25,878 nt of DNA from a virus. Of this stretch, positions 8,024 to 14,243 are shown one piece after another; positions within the stretch are counted from its first letter, which is position 1; each line of letters begins with the position of its first letter. The stretch lies in IMG/VR virus record IMGVR_UViG_3300032322_001358, positions 1 through 25,878 of that record. One strand, 5' to 3'. Under the pieces are notes generated by a model that was given only the letters and a program-made list of their open reading frames with translations, searched no databases and had not been told where the DNA came from. The translations under genes and the position numbers were made by a program.

Positions 8024-8665
8024 TCAGGCAGCAAGAGCGCGGAAGCGCTTCTTGATTGCCTCGATGTCCGGCCCGTCCTCATCCCGAGGTTCCGCGTCCG
8101 TTTTGGTCTTCCAGCCGCCCGCCGCAATGGACTTGGCTGCCGCATGTGAAAAACCCCCTTCATCCCGAAGGAAGTCTTCAAATTCTCGAATGGTGGTGAT
8201 CCGCGTCGCTGATTTGACTACATCAGTGCGCGCCGCCTCGTTCATGGGGAATGGGACTAGACTTATCTCAAATAGGTCAAATTCCTTGATGAGCCGAGCG
8301 CGCTTGCGCCCGTCAACCCCATCGGACATAGTGCGCCCACCAATTGACAAGCCATCAAGTTGACCCGCTTTCAGGTCAATATACGCATCTTGCCCAATGC
8401 TTTTTTCAAGGAACAAGCGACCTGAAACCCGAAGACCCTTTTCGTCTTCGTCAATCGACGTCCAGTAACCAATGCGCTGCCGTGTGTCATGATCGGCCAG
8501 CATCTTGATCCCACGCGCACCCTTGGCCTTAATTGACGCCTTGAAAGCACCCGGCAAAACGATATCGCCGCCCTGGTCCTTGTTGCCGAACGTTGAGGCG
8601 TAGCCTTCAAAAACGCCCTGCTCATCAAGTGACTTGATGCTGAAGTTAAACGGCAGCTTGTCCAT
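8024..8665 (-). CDS. Prohead protease, HK97 family
   Basis: 213 residues from the ATG at 8665, chosen because the N-terminus MDKLPFNFSIKSLDEQGVFEGYAS is the normal beginning of the family and AGGGG lies 8 bases upstream. Longer frames run into the portal gene. The serine protease residues are visible: His59 in LADHD, Ser107 in LDGLSIGG and Glu133 in DLFEISLVPFPMNE. It processes the capsid protein during prohead maturation and then is lost. The start overlaps the portal stop by 20 bases. Confidence 0.95.
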   Translation of the reverse strand: MDKLPFNFSIKSLDEQGVFEGYASTFGNKDQGGDIVLPGAFKASIKAKGARGIKMLADHDTRQRIGYWTSIDEDEKGLRVSGRLFLEKSIGQDAYIDLKAGQLDGLSIGGRTMSDGVDGRKRARLIKEFDLFEISLVPFPMNEAARTDVVKSATRITTIREFEDFLRDEGGFSHAAAKSIAAGGWKTKTDAEPRDEDGPDIEAIKKRFRALAA

Positions 8666-9857
8666 TGGAACTCGCCCCTGCATTAGCTGTTGATGGATCG
8701 GGAGGGCGCGGGATTTCGTCCCCACCCTCAACCGGGTCAAGGCCCTCGTCAGCCCTAACCTCATTCGGTGTCATCCAAGCAGCGCCGTGGCCCCCAGCCC
8801 CTAGCGCCTTGGTGTAAAACTCTGCTCGGTCCTTCGACGCGCCGCGCATCAGGCCGTTGAAGTCGTGCCGAAGCTCGTGGCTATCGTCCAAAAGTGTCCG
8901 CGCTGCCGACTGTTCAATACGCTCCGCCCATGGGGTGAGGCAATGAACAACATGCGCGATAAACATCTGCTCCGCGCTGGCATAAGTCGGGGTATCCGAA
9001 GCTCCCACGAGCATCGGAGACACTCGGAAATGCCGGCAGATTTCAAGCACCTGATGCTTGCGGGTTTCGATGTGCTGGGCATCAACCCCGCTCATCATAA
9101 GGGGCTGCCACTTAGCACCCTGGTCCGCCACAATCGCTTTGCCAGCGTTCGCTGCGCCGGTTAGCTCTTTCTCAAAGTAGAGCTTCAGCCGGTCGTATTG
9201 CTCTTTTGACAGCTTCCCGTCGACCGAAAGCACGCCGCTGGATTGAATGCCGTTCCGGTGAAAGCTCGCATGGCTTTCCTCAGTCGCCATCGCCAGGCCA
9301 ATGGCCTCGCGAGCGTACTTGACGGCATCCAAGCCCATCCACGTATTCCACGAGGGGCCGCGAATGTGCCAGACGTTTTCAGGTGCCAGGACCGGGGAAG
9401 TCCCGTCCTCAAACGTAAAGCGATACTCAAGGTCCATATTGAGCTTGCGGGTGACAGACACCCGCCCCGGCTCAATCGGGATAAGCTCTAGCACCGACCC
9501 GTCAGTGCGCCGCGAAACGTACACAAAGGCGTTGCCGACAAGCGCGCAATGGACCAGCAGCGTCTCGCGAAACTGAAACCCGTCTTGCCAATCATTAGGC
9601 TTGCGAAGCACCCCTAAAAGAGGGTGCGGTACACGAGGGCCACGCATCCCGCGCGCATCGCGTGAATGCACATAAACCGGAACCTGCGCCACGCCCTCAG
9701 CAATGGCCCGAACGCAGGCCATGACCGTTGAAACCTCAAGCGCGGACAGCGCCGAAACTTCCCGCCCGGATTTGCTTACAGGCCACCCGAAATTCGGTGG
9801 CAGAAACGAAATCCCTGACTTTTTCTCAAGCCCAAAGAGGCGAGATAGAAAACTCAT
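8646..9857 (-). CDS. Portal protein, HK97 family
   Basis: 403 residues. The N-terminus MSFLSRLFGLEKK and the block VSALSALEVSTVMACVRAIAEGVAQVPVYV are typical of HK97 portals. Further on come LLVHCALVGNAFVYV, WNTWMGLDAVKYAREAIGLA and ICRHFRVSPMLVG, all hallmark segments of the family. AGGGAGG precedes the ATG. The product forms the dodecameric ring through which DNA enters the head. The last 20 residues are Pro/Ala/Ser-rich and probably flexible. Confidence 0.96.
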   Translation of the reverse strand: MSFLSRLFGLEKKSGISFLPPNFGWPVSKSGREVSALSALEVSTVMACVRAIAEGVAQVPVYVHSRDARGMRGPRVPHPLLGVLRKPNDWQDGFQFRETLLVHCALVGNAFVYVSRRTDGSVLELIPIEPGRVSVTRKLNMDLEYRFTFEDGTSPVLAPENVWHIRGPSWNTWMGLDAVKYAREAIGLAMATEESHASFHRNGIQSSGVLSVDGKLSKEQYDRLKLYFEKELTGAANAGKAIVADQGAKWQPLMMSGVDAQHIETRKHQVLEICRHFRVSPMLVGASDTPTYASAEQMFIAHVVHCLTPWAERIEQSAARTLLDDSHELRHDFNGLMRGASKDRAEFYTKALGAGGHGAAWMTPNEVRADEGLDPVEGGDEIPRPPDPSTANAGASSNGQAAV

Positions 9858-9866
9858 TCCGCCTCC

Positions 9867-11534
9867 CTAGGCTGCATCCCAAAACGACTGTGAAGCCTCC
9901 GGATTCAGCGCCATGAGCGCCGCCGCGTCGAAAGCCGCCATCAGCGGGTCAATTTTTCCAAAGCCGGACGCCGCGCGCTCAATCATCATGGCAGTCGAAG
10001 TGGCGCGAACCTTCGCGTTGGAAGCGCACCAAGCCATCATTTTCGAGCCGCCGTGCCTGAACGTGCCGTCCACCAGCTTACGTTCAACCGTCTTCGCGGC
10101 GTTCATCAATCGAATGCCCTGCGGCACGCCGATCAAGAGCCCGTTTTCCTCCGTTACATCCACGGCAGGATCAGCGAGCGCATCGACCAGACCGCCATAG
10201 CCCGCAGGGTCAACGCCGACCTGGGCTAGCAGCCCACGGTCCTTAATCATCACCACGAGATCAACGATCCATTGAACGTCGTCCGGCAACCCCTTGACCA
10301 CCGTCAGGTCGCCGTCGCGCTCAAAGTCGCGATAGATTGTCTCGTTAGCCTTGCGGCGCTCCAAGCCTTCCGGGCTCACCAGTGCATGACCCCAATGGAG
10401 CCAATGCCGGGTGCCCTTCTCGCGGCCTAGAACAGCCACGCCATACAGGTCATCAAGCCCGCCGCCGTCCGCAGCCACAATGACCACTTCAGAGCGGTCT
10501 AGCACCGCGTCGAGGGTAAGCCCCTTGGTCGCGCCGCGATCCCAAACACCAGCACCAGCCCACGTGTCCGAAGCCCCGCCCGCCGTCACTTCGACGTTCA
10601 AGTGCTTGGCAAAGAAATTCCGCAGGCTGTCGGCTCCACCGTGCCGCGCCTTCGTCAATTCCTCGCTCAAAAACTCTTCGTCCACCGATGCCCCTAGATT
10701 GGGGTTAGTGACATAGAAGTTCGCCGGGTCGTCATACGTCTTGGCTTCAAGCATGGCCTGCGGAAACTCGTAAATCACCGCAAGCGAGCGAGGGTCGTCT
10801 ATCTTGCCGTCACGAACCGCCCGAAAGTAATCGAGCTTTTTCTTGAACACCCCAGCGGGCGGGTCGTCCGATTGCGTCGTCGCATAAATAACGAAACCCT
10901 CGGGACGAGATGCAAGCCCGCCCATGGCTTCGCGAAGCATGTTTTCCGCGTTCGACTTCTTACCAAAAGCCCAAAGCTCATCGACCAGAAGGCCAACGGT
11001 CTTTTTGCCCGCAATCGTATCGCTTTCCGCTGCCACCACCTGAAGCGTTGCACCCGTCGTCCGGTGCGTGATCAACCTCAAATGGTCTTGCGCGTGCAAC
11101 AGCGTGGAAAGGCCCGGATCGGCCTTAATCATGTCCCGCGCTGGGTCGTAACTGTTGTGCGCCACCTCAATCGTGGGGGCGATAATGTAGAACTCTGCCG
11201 ACGTTCGCCAATTCCGCAAAAGCGCTGTCAGCATCAGCCCAGCCGCAATGGTGGACTTTGAGTTCTTCTTACTCACCATCAGCATGAAGTCGCGAATATC
11301 GCGTCTCCCCGTCTCATGGTTATACGAGCCGAACACAGCCCCCGCGAAATCAAACACCCATTGCCGGCAAGCGTCCGCTATCCTCGGAGAGCCAGGCGCG
11401 TCCACAATTCGCAAGTCCGAAAAGATATCGAGCGCGGCCATCGCCTCAGCCGGATAGGCCGGCGAGAACGGGATAAGCGAACGACCCTGGACTATCCGCG
11501 ACTCCCAATCGTGGCAGGCCGTCGATTGCCTCAC
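9867..11534 (-). CDS. terL: Terminase large subunit
   Basis: 555 residues, the packaging motor and DNA-cutting nuclease. The start is GTG overlapping the small subunit stop (GTGA). Walker A-like segment SKKNSKST is at residues 88-95 and Walker B with catalytic Glu is VGLLVDEL at about 180-187. The C-terminal RNase H-like nuclease shows acidic positions in VIVAADGGGLDDLYG, in QVGVDPAGYGG and in AAFDAAALMA near the end. Length and motif order match HK97-type TerL. It lies directly before the portal gene. Confidence 0.96.
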   Translation of the reverse strand: MRQSTACHDWESRIVQGRSLIPFSPAYPAEAMAALDIFSDLRIVDAPGSPRIADACRQWVFDFAGAVFGSYNHETGRRDIRDFMLMVSKKNSKSTIAAGLMLTALLRNWRTSAEFYIIAPTIEVAHNSYDPARDMIKADPGLSTLLHAQDHLRLITHRTTGATLQVVAAESDTIAGKKTVGLLVDELWAFGKKSNAENMLREAMGGLASRPEGFVIYATTQSDDPPAGVFKKKLDYFRAVRDGKIDDPRSLAVIYEFPQAMLEAKTYDDPANFYVTNPNLGASVDEEFLSEELTKARHGGADSLRNFFAKHLNVEVTAGGASDTWAGAGVWDRGATKGLTLDAVLDRSEVVIVAADGGGLDDLYGVAVLGREKGTRHWLHWGHALVSPEGLERRKANETIYRDFERDGDLTVVKGLPDDVQWIVDLVVMIKDRGLLAQVGVDPAGYGGLVDALADPAVDVTEENGLLIGVPQGIRLMNAAKTVERKLVDGTFRHGGSKMMAWCASNAKVRATSTAMMIERAASGFGKIDPLMAAFDAAALMALNPEASQSFWDAA

Positions 11535-11869
11535 TCGTTGTTGACCACAAGTCGAGGCGGCTTCGGAGGCGCGAACTTGCCGCTAGCCGCCTCTTGCGCC
11601 GCTTCCTGCGCTTGTTCCTTTTTGCCCTTGGCACCCGCTACGGCATCGGCCTTGGCGTGAACATAGGGCGCGGCCATCACAGCCATGGAATCCCGACGTT
11701 TAGCGTCCGCCTCTGCGTCGTTGATCACGTCCATCATGTATTCAAGCGGGGTCTTGTACCCAAGCCGACGCACGTTCGCCGTCGTCACTTCCTTCGCAAT
11801 GGCCTTTGTCGCTTTCGTCTCGTCTTTCGACTTCCGACCAGCGCCAGGACGATAACCACCACGCGGCAT
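11531..11869 (-). CDS. terS: Terminase small subunit
   Basis: 112 residues. It begins MPRGGYRPGAGRKSKDE, a basic RPGAGRK opening common to small terminases, followed by LGYKTPLEYMMDVINDAEADAKRRDSMAVMAAPYVHAKA, the family core. The C-terminus is Ala/Gln-rich. It recognises the packaging site and brings DNA to TerL. A small inverted repeat (ATCAGC-AAA-GCTGAT, 11893-11907) lies just upstream in the 121-base gap to the HNH gene. Confidence 0.92.
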   Translation of the reverse strand: MPRGGYRPGAGRKSKDETKATKAIAKEVTTANVRRLGYKTPLEYMMDVINDAEADAKRRDSMAVMAAPYVHAKADAVAGAKGKKEQAQEAAQEAASGKFAPPKPPRLVVNNE

Positions 11870-11990
11870 TTTTGATTAATTCCCCTCAAACCATCAGCAA
11901 AGCTGATAAATCATAGTTACCGGAAAAAACCTCTCCGTGAGACCCCGTGCGGTTGACGACCCCTTAAAGCCGTAGAGATCAGACCCCCCC

Positions 11991-12299
11991 CTACCCCTCA
12001 GCCAAACCCATCCGTTTCGCCCGTTCGCGCGCTGTCTTTCGACCGTGACACGAACCGCAAAGCGCTTGGCCTTTGCCTTGGAGATCGCCACCATCACGCC
12101 GCTCGTGGACGTGATCGGCATAGAGCGTCACGCCTGATCGCCCGCAGGCTTCGCACTTGTAACCAGCACGAGCCTTGACCGCATCGGCCCATGACCTGTG
12201 CTCGCTTGTGCGTAGCTCTTGGTCTGCCTGATGCGGTAGTGGCTTGGCTTTGCGTAGATCGGCGGGCTTCGGCCCGGTCTTTACCGTGCGGAGCGCCAT
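11991..12299 (-). CDS. HNH endonuclease
   Basis: 102 residues. The zinc-binding HNH module spans residues 48-88: Cys49-x2-Cys52, the DHV catalytic His63, then QALCGSCHGRK with Cys81, Cys84 and His85. The N-terminal 45 residues are basic. HNH proteins next to the terminase genes commonly take part in cos cleavage or packaging in HK97-like phages, and this position fits that role. AGAGG lies close before the ATG. A free-standing homing nuclease is the alternative, but position favours packaging. Confidence 0.92.
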   Translation of the reverse strand: MALRTVKTGPKPADLRKAKPLPHQADQELRTSEHRSWADAVKARAGYKCEACGRSGVTLYADHVHERRDGGDLQGKGQALCGSCHGRKTARERAKRMGLAEG

Positions 12300-12370
12300 A
12301 GCCTCTCGTGATGATTAAGCAGGCATTCGCGCCTGAGCCCGCAGCAAGCTGCGGGTGGGTGATGTGGCTA

Positions 12371-12455
12371 GGCCCGCGACAGGACTTGAACCTGCATCGC
12401 TTCTGAGAGCCAGAGGTGTTTAGCCTCCTGCGTCCGCCGTTTCCGCCACGCGGGC
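12371..12455 (-). tRNA. Leu-like (type II) tRNA with anticodon reading AAA
   Basis: A full cloverleaf folds on the minus strand. The acceptor is GCCCGCG/CGCGGGC, the D arm begins TGGCGGAA and ends GACGC, and the anticodon stem is GGAGG/CCTCT (one G-U) with loop CTAAACA. The variable arm is long with a GCT/AGC stem. The T arm is GCAGG-TTCAAGT-CCTGT. D arm and variable arm resemble bacterial tRNA-Leu, but the loop places AAA at 34-36 and a C at 37. CCA is not encoded, and the base after the 7-bp acceptor is C rather than A. Pairing extends to 10 bp (12449-12458 with 12369-12378). Isotype is therefore uncertain, and it may be a decayed gene. Confidence 0.75.
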
Positions 12456-12463
12456 CTATGGAA

Positions 12464-12665
12464 CCCCAGAGCCTTAGCCCTGGGGCATCGCAAGGCGCGA
12501 AGACCTTGCGGGGATAATGGATGAGGCTGCCTATTCCCGCGTGAGCACCCTCGTCAGGGTTTCTCCGGAACGCGTAGCCTCAACTCGTTGCCCGTTCGGG
12601 CAAATAACTGCCCCGCACACCAGCCAAGGTCGACACTCGCTGGCATGACGCCCTGTGGTCAGGGC
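12464..12665. other. Gene-free block dense in inverted repeats
   Basis: No convincing gene lies between the tRNA and 12753. Instead there are many inverted repeats. They are CCCCAG/CTGGGG (12464-12485), CGCAAGG/CCTTGCG (12489-12510), GCGGGGATA/TATTCCCGC with one G-T (12508-12540) and TGAGGCT/AGCCTCA (12522-12582). The last encloses CGCGT/ACGCG (12538-12574) and ACCCT/AGGGT (12547-12560). Further right are TTGCCC/GGGCAA (12588-12603) and GCCCTG/CAGGGC (12650-12665). Some are mutually exclusive. It may be a structured leader RNA of the leftward transcript or part of a packaging (cos) region. Neither is proven. Confidence 0.55.
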
Positions 12666-12752
12666 TGGCCCATTTAGATGGCGGACCGGGGCGGACATGG
12701 GAATTTGTGAATGCTATCGTTTTACGGTGATTTGCATGACACGTCAAGTCCG

Positions 12753-12983
12753 TTACGGGACAGGGACAGTATGGGGCGGACGATACCCCGCGAGCATTGC
12801 GTCAATGGCGACCGCAGCGGGTCCGGTCGGGCCTTCGCGGCGCTCCCAATCTCGGACAGTCACACCAACGTCCCTGCCCTTCAAACGCAAAGCGCGCCCC
12901 ATCTCAGACAAATGCAGGGGCCGATTAAGCCCCCACATATTGCCAAGAGTGGCGCGTGCGTCTCTGAGTTCTGCGGGGGTCAT
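12753..12983 (-). CDS. Small helix-turn-helix-type protein
   Basis: 76 residues, MTPAELRDARATLGNMWG at the N-terminus, then LHLSEMGRALRLKGRDVGVTVRDWERREG and GPAAVAIDAMLAGYRP. The layout (first helix, SEMGRALRL turn, VRDWERREGPTGPAAVAIDAML) is that of Cro/C1-type HTH proteins that read W-E-x-G-x-x-x-P near the end. Its ATG overlaps the stop of the upstream gene by ATGA. It may regulate late genes or bind the adjacent structured region. The target is unknown. Confidence 0.75.
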   Translation of the reverse strand: MTPAELRDARATLGNMWGLNRPLHLSEMGRALRLKGRDVGVTVRDWERREGPTGPAAVAIDAMLAGYRPPHTVPVP

Positions 12984-13216
12984 GAGAAAATGTCCCCATC
13001 AACACTCGTATAAACATACCCAACCGGCAGCAAGTCGGAAGTGGAAGCGGCCCGAACCGCCTTGCAGCTTCCCCACTGGCCGGTAGCCAAGGCTAATTCG
13101 GCTTCAGCGATCGACATCGGCAACCAGCGGCGAGCCTCCCCCCAATAATGGGCGATACGCTTGCCATTCTTGTTTGAGCGAATGCGGATTGAAATTGAGC
13201 GACGAAAGTTGGTCAT
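12980..13216 (-). CDS. Small basic hypothetical protein
   Basis: 78 residues from the ATG at 13216, chosen because CACAGGAG lies seven bases upstream and a promoter is found further back. The longer frame to 13339 runs through that promoter. The first third is very basic (FRRSISIRIRSNKNGKRIAHYWG) and the rest mixed, with no family recognised. It is the first gene of the leftward unit that includes the HTH protein, tRNA, HNH and terminase. Confidence 0.7.
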   Translation of the reverse strand: MTNFRRSISIRIRSNKNGKRIAHYWGEARRWLPMSIAEAELALATGQWGSCKAVRAASTSDLLPVGYVYTSVDGDIFS

Positions 13217-13233
13217 TTTTGTCTCCTGTGAGT

Positions 13234-13246
13234 GGGGCGCTGCCCC
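13234..13246. other. Short GC hairpin in the 5' leader
   Basis: GGGGC-GCT-GCCCC, a 5-bp perfect inverted repeat between the promoter at 13263-13290 and the gene start at 13216. In the transcript it would sit just ahead of the AGGAG ribosome site and could influence translation or RNA stability. Confidence 0.45.
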
Positions 13247-13262
13247 GTTGCTGATGAAAACT

Positions 13263-13290
13263 ACTATACAAGTTTTTCTCGTATCTGCAA
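13263..13290 (-). promoter_or_regulatory. Sigma70-like promoter for leftward packaging unit
   Basis: On the minus strand TTGCAG (13290-13285), 16 bases, then TATAGT (13268-13263). Both hexamers are close to consensus in otherwise GC-rich DNA. The gene start at 13216 with its AGGAG site is about 45 bases downstream. An inverted repeat AAAACT/AGTTTT brackets the -10 and could be an operator. Confidence 0.65.
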
Positions 13291-13301
13291 GCGGGTTCCG
13301 A

Positions 13302-13898
13302 TCACGTATTGTTACAGTTAGCCATCGCCTCAAGCCCATCCCGGAAAAGACGCGCTACGTACTGCGTCCCGCGTGTGCTGGGCTCGCCTCGCTTATGCGC
13401 CACTTCGGCAAAGGTCAAACGGGCGCGCAGGATATCCACCACCGTATCGCCCATGATCATGCCAGCGACCCGGTAAACCCGCCGCATGGTAGCGAGCGCT
13501 GCGTCAGCACGGTCAAGCCCAGCGACTACGGCAAGCTCAACACGCCTGCCCGGATCAATCCTGTCACCCTGAAGCCACTGCGATTGCCCGGATCCACCGA
13601 GGATCGTTAGCGCTTGCTCAATCTCACGACCAACAGCTAGAGCCGCGTCAGAGATGCGCCCGTGTGCGTGCTCGGTGCCGAGAATGTCAGATTTGATATT
13701 GCGCGCCACCACGATGGACCGCAGCGGCGTGTCAGGGTGCGGATGTGGGTCACGCACCCTGTCGTGAACAATCGTCATCGTGGGGTAGCGACCGACCGGC
13801 AATAGCTGGTCTGGTCGAAACGCTGGCATTGCCTGCCCGCCGTCAAGCGGAGGGGAAGCGGTACGGGCAAGGGTGACTGCTACTTTCCGACGTGGCAT
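13302..13898 (-). CDS. Hypothetical protein with C-terminal HTH-like region
   Basis: 198 residues from the ATG at 13898 (MPRRKVAVTLARTASPP), chosen for AGGAG six bases upstream; a longer frame begins at 13943 without such a site. The first 60 residues are Pro-rich and likely flexible. From about residue 60 the protein is helical, and the final 45 residues (DILRARLTFAEVAHKRGEPSTRGTQYV) look like a helix-turn-helix. The style recalls DUF6456-type proteins of alphaproteobacteria, but I am not certain. It lies between the origin-like region and the late promoter, so a late-gene regulator is a reasonable guess. Its 3' end overlaps the -35 side of the next promoter region. Confidence 0.65.
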   Translation of the reverse strand: MPRRKVAVTLARTASPPLDGGQAMPAFRPDQLLPVGRYPTMTIVHDRVRDPHPHPDTPLRSIVVARNIKSDILGTEHAHGRISDAALAVGREIEQALTILGGSGQSQWLQGDRIDPGRRVELAVVAGLDRADAALATMRRVYRVAGMIMGDTVVDILRARLTFAEVAHKRGEPSTRGTQYVARLFRDGLEAMANCNNT

Positions 13899-14083
13899 GG
13901 GCCGCTCCTGTGTGAGGGTCCATGCGGATATTGGCGCGCTCAATAGGGGTACGCGATCAGGCGGGGAAAATCAACGTCCCACCCCCTTTCCTCATTACCT
14001 CATGCACACCCCTTAAAGACCCCTCTAAATGGGGGTATTTGGCTAAAAATAAGGGGTATGGACATAAATAATGAGGAAAGGGG

Positions 14084-14110
14084 TATATATATAAATATAT
14101 ATAATAATAT
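14084..14110. other. 27-base pure A/T tract, likely unwinding element
   Basis: Every base from 14084 to 14110 is A or T, flanked by iteron copies on both sides. In origins such a tract is where strands first separate. Confidence 0.6.
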
Positions 14111-14171
14111 CAGATACTTATTGAAAAACTTTCCTCAAATTTCGGCCATGAGGAAAGTTGAGGAAAGCCCC

Positions 14172-14204
14172 AAAAAGAAGCCCGGAGCGCTTTTGTCCGG
14201 GCTT
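14172..14204 (-). terminator. Rho-independent terminator of the replication unit
   Basis: A 9-bp perfect stem, AAGCCCGGA (14178-14186) with TCCGGGCTT (14196-14204), and a nine-base loop. In the minus direction it is followed by TTCTTTTT. It lies 40 bases after the primase/helicase stop and within the iteron cluster, so leftward early transcripts should end inside the origin region. Confidence 0.8.
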
Positions 14205-14243
14205 GAGGTAAGGTCAAATTTTGAGGAAAGTTTGAGGAAAGTT

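Larger units (their letters stand above)
13986..14241. repeat. Iteron cluster and candidate replication origin
   Basis: Eight copies of a 10-base word, [A/T]TGAGGAAAG, lie in 256 bases. Direct copies are at 14071, 14148, 14158, 14221 and 14232 plus a one-mismatch copy (TTGAGGTAAG) at 14203. Inverted copies are at 13986-13995 and 14129-14138. A second word, GGGGTAT, repeats at 14032, 14053 and 14080. A 27-base run of pure A/T (14084-14110) lies in the middle, unlike anything else in this GC-rich window. Iterons plus an AT-rich melting region beside a primase/helicase gene is the classic layout of a phage origin. The 300 bases contain no convincing gene. Confidence 0.7.

Noticed and set aside
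6625-8055. Plus-strand frame of 476 codons opposite the major capsid gene
   Set aside because: Shadow of a GC-rich coding strand; the capsid protein on the other strand is unmistakable and this product has no recognisable motifs.
12371-12455. Amber suppressor tRNA (CTA in the anticodon loop)
   Set aside because: CTA occurs in the loop, but at positions 32-34; with the five-pair stem the anticodon position reads AAA.
12655-13086. Plus-strand frame of 143 codons
   Set aside because: It runs opposite two minus-strand genes that have an overlapping stop/start and a good upstream ribosome site and promoter.
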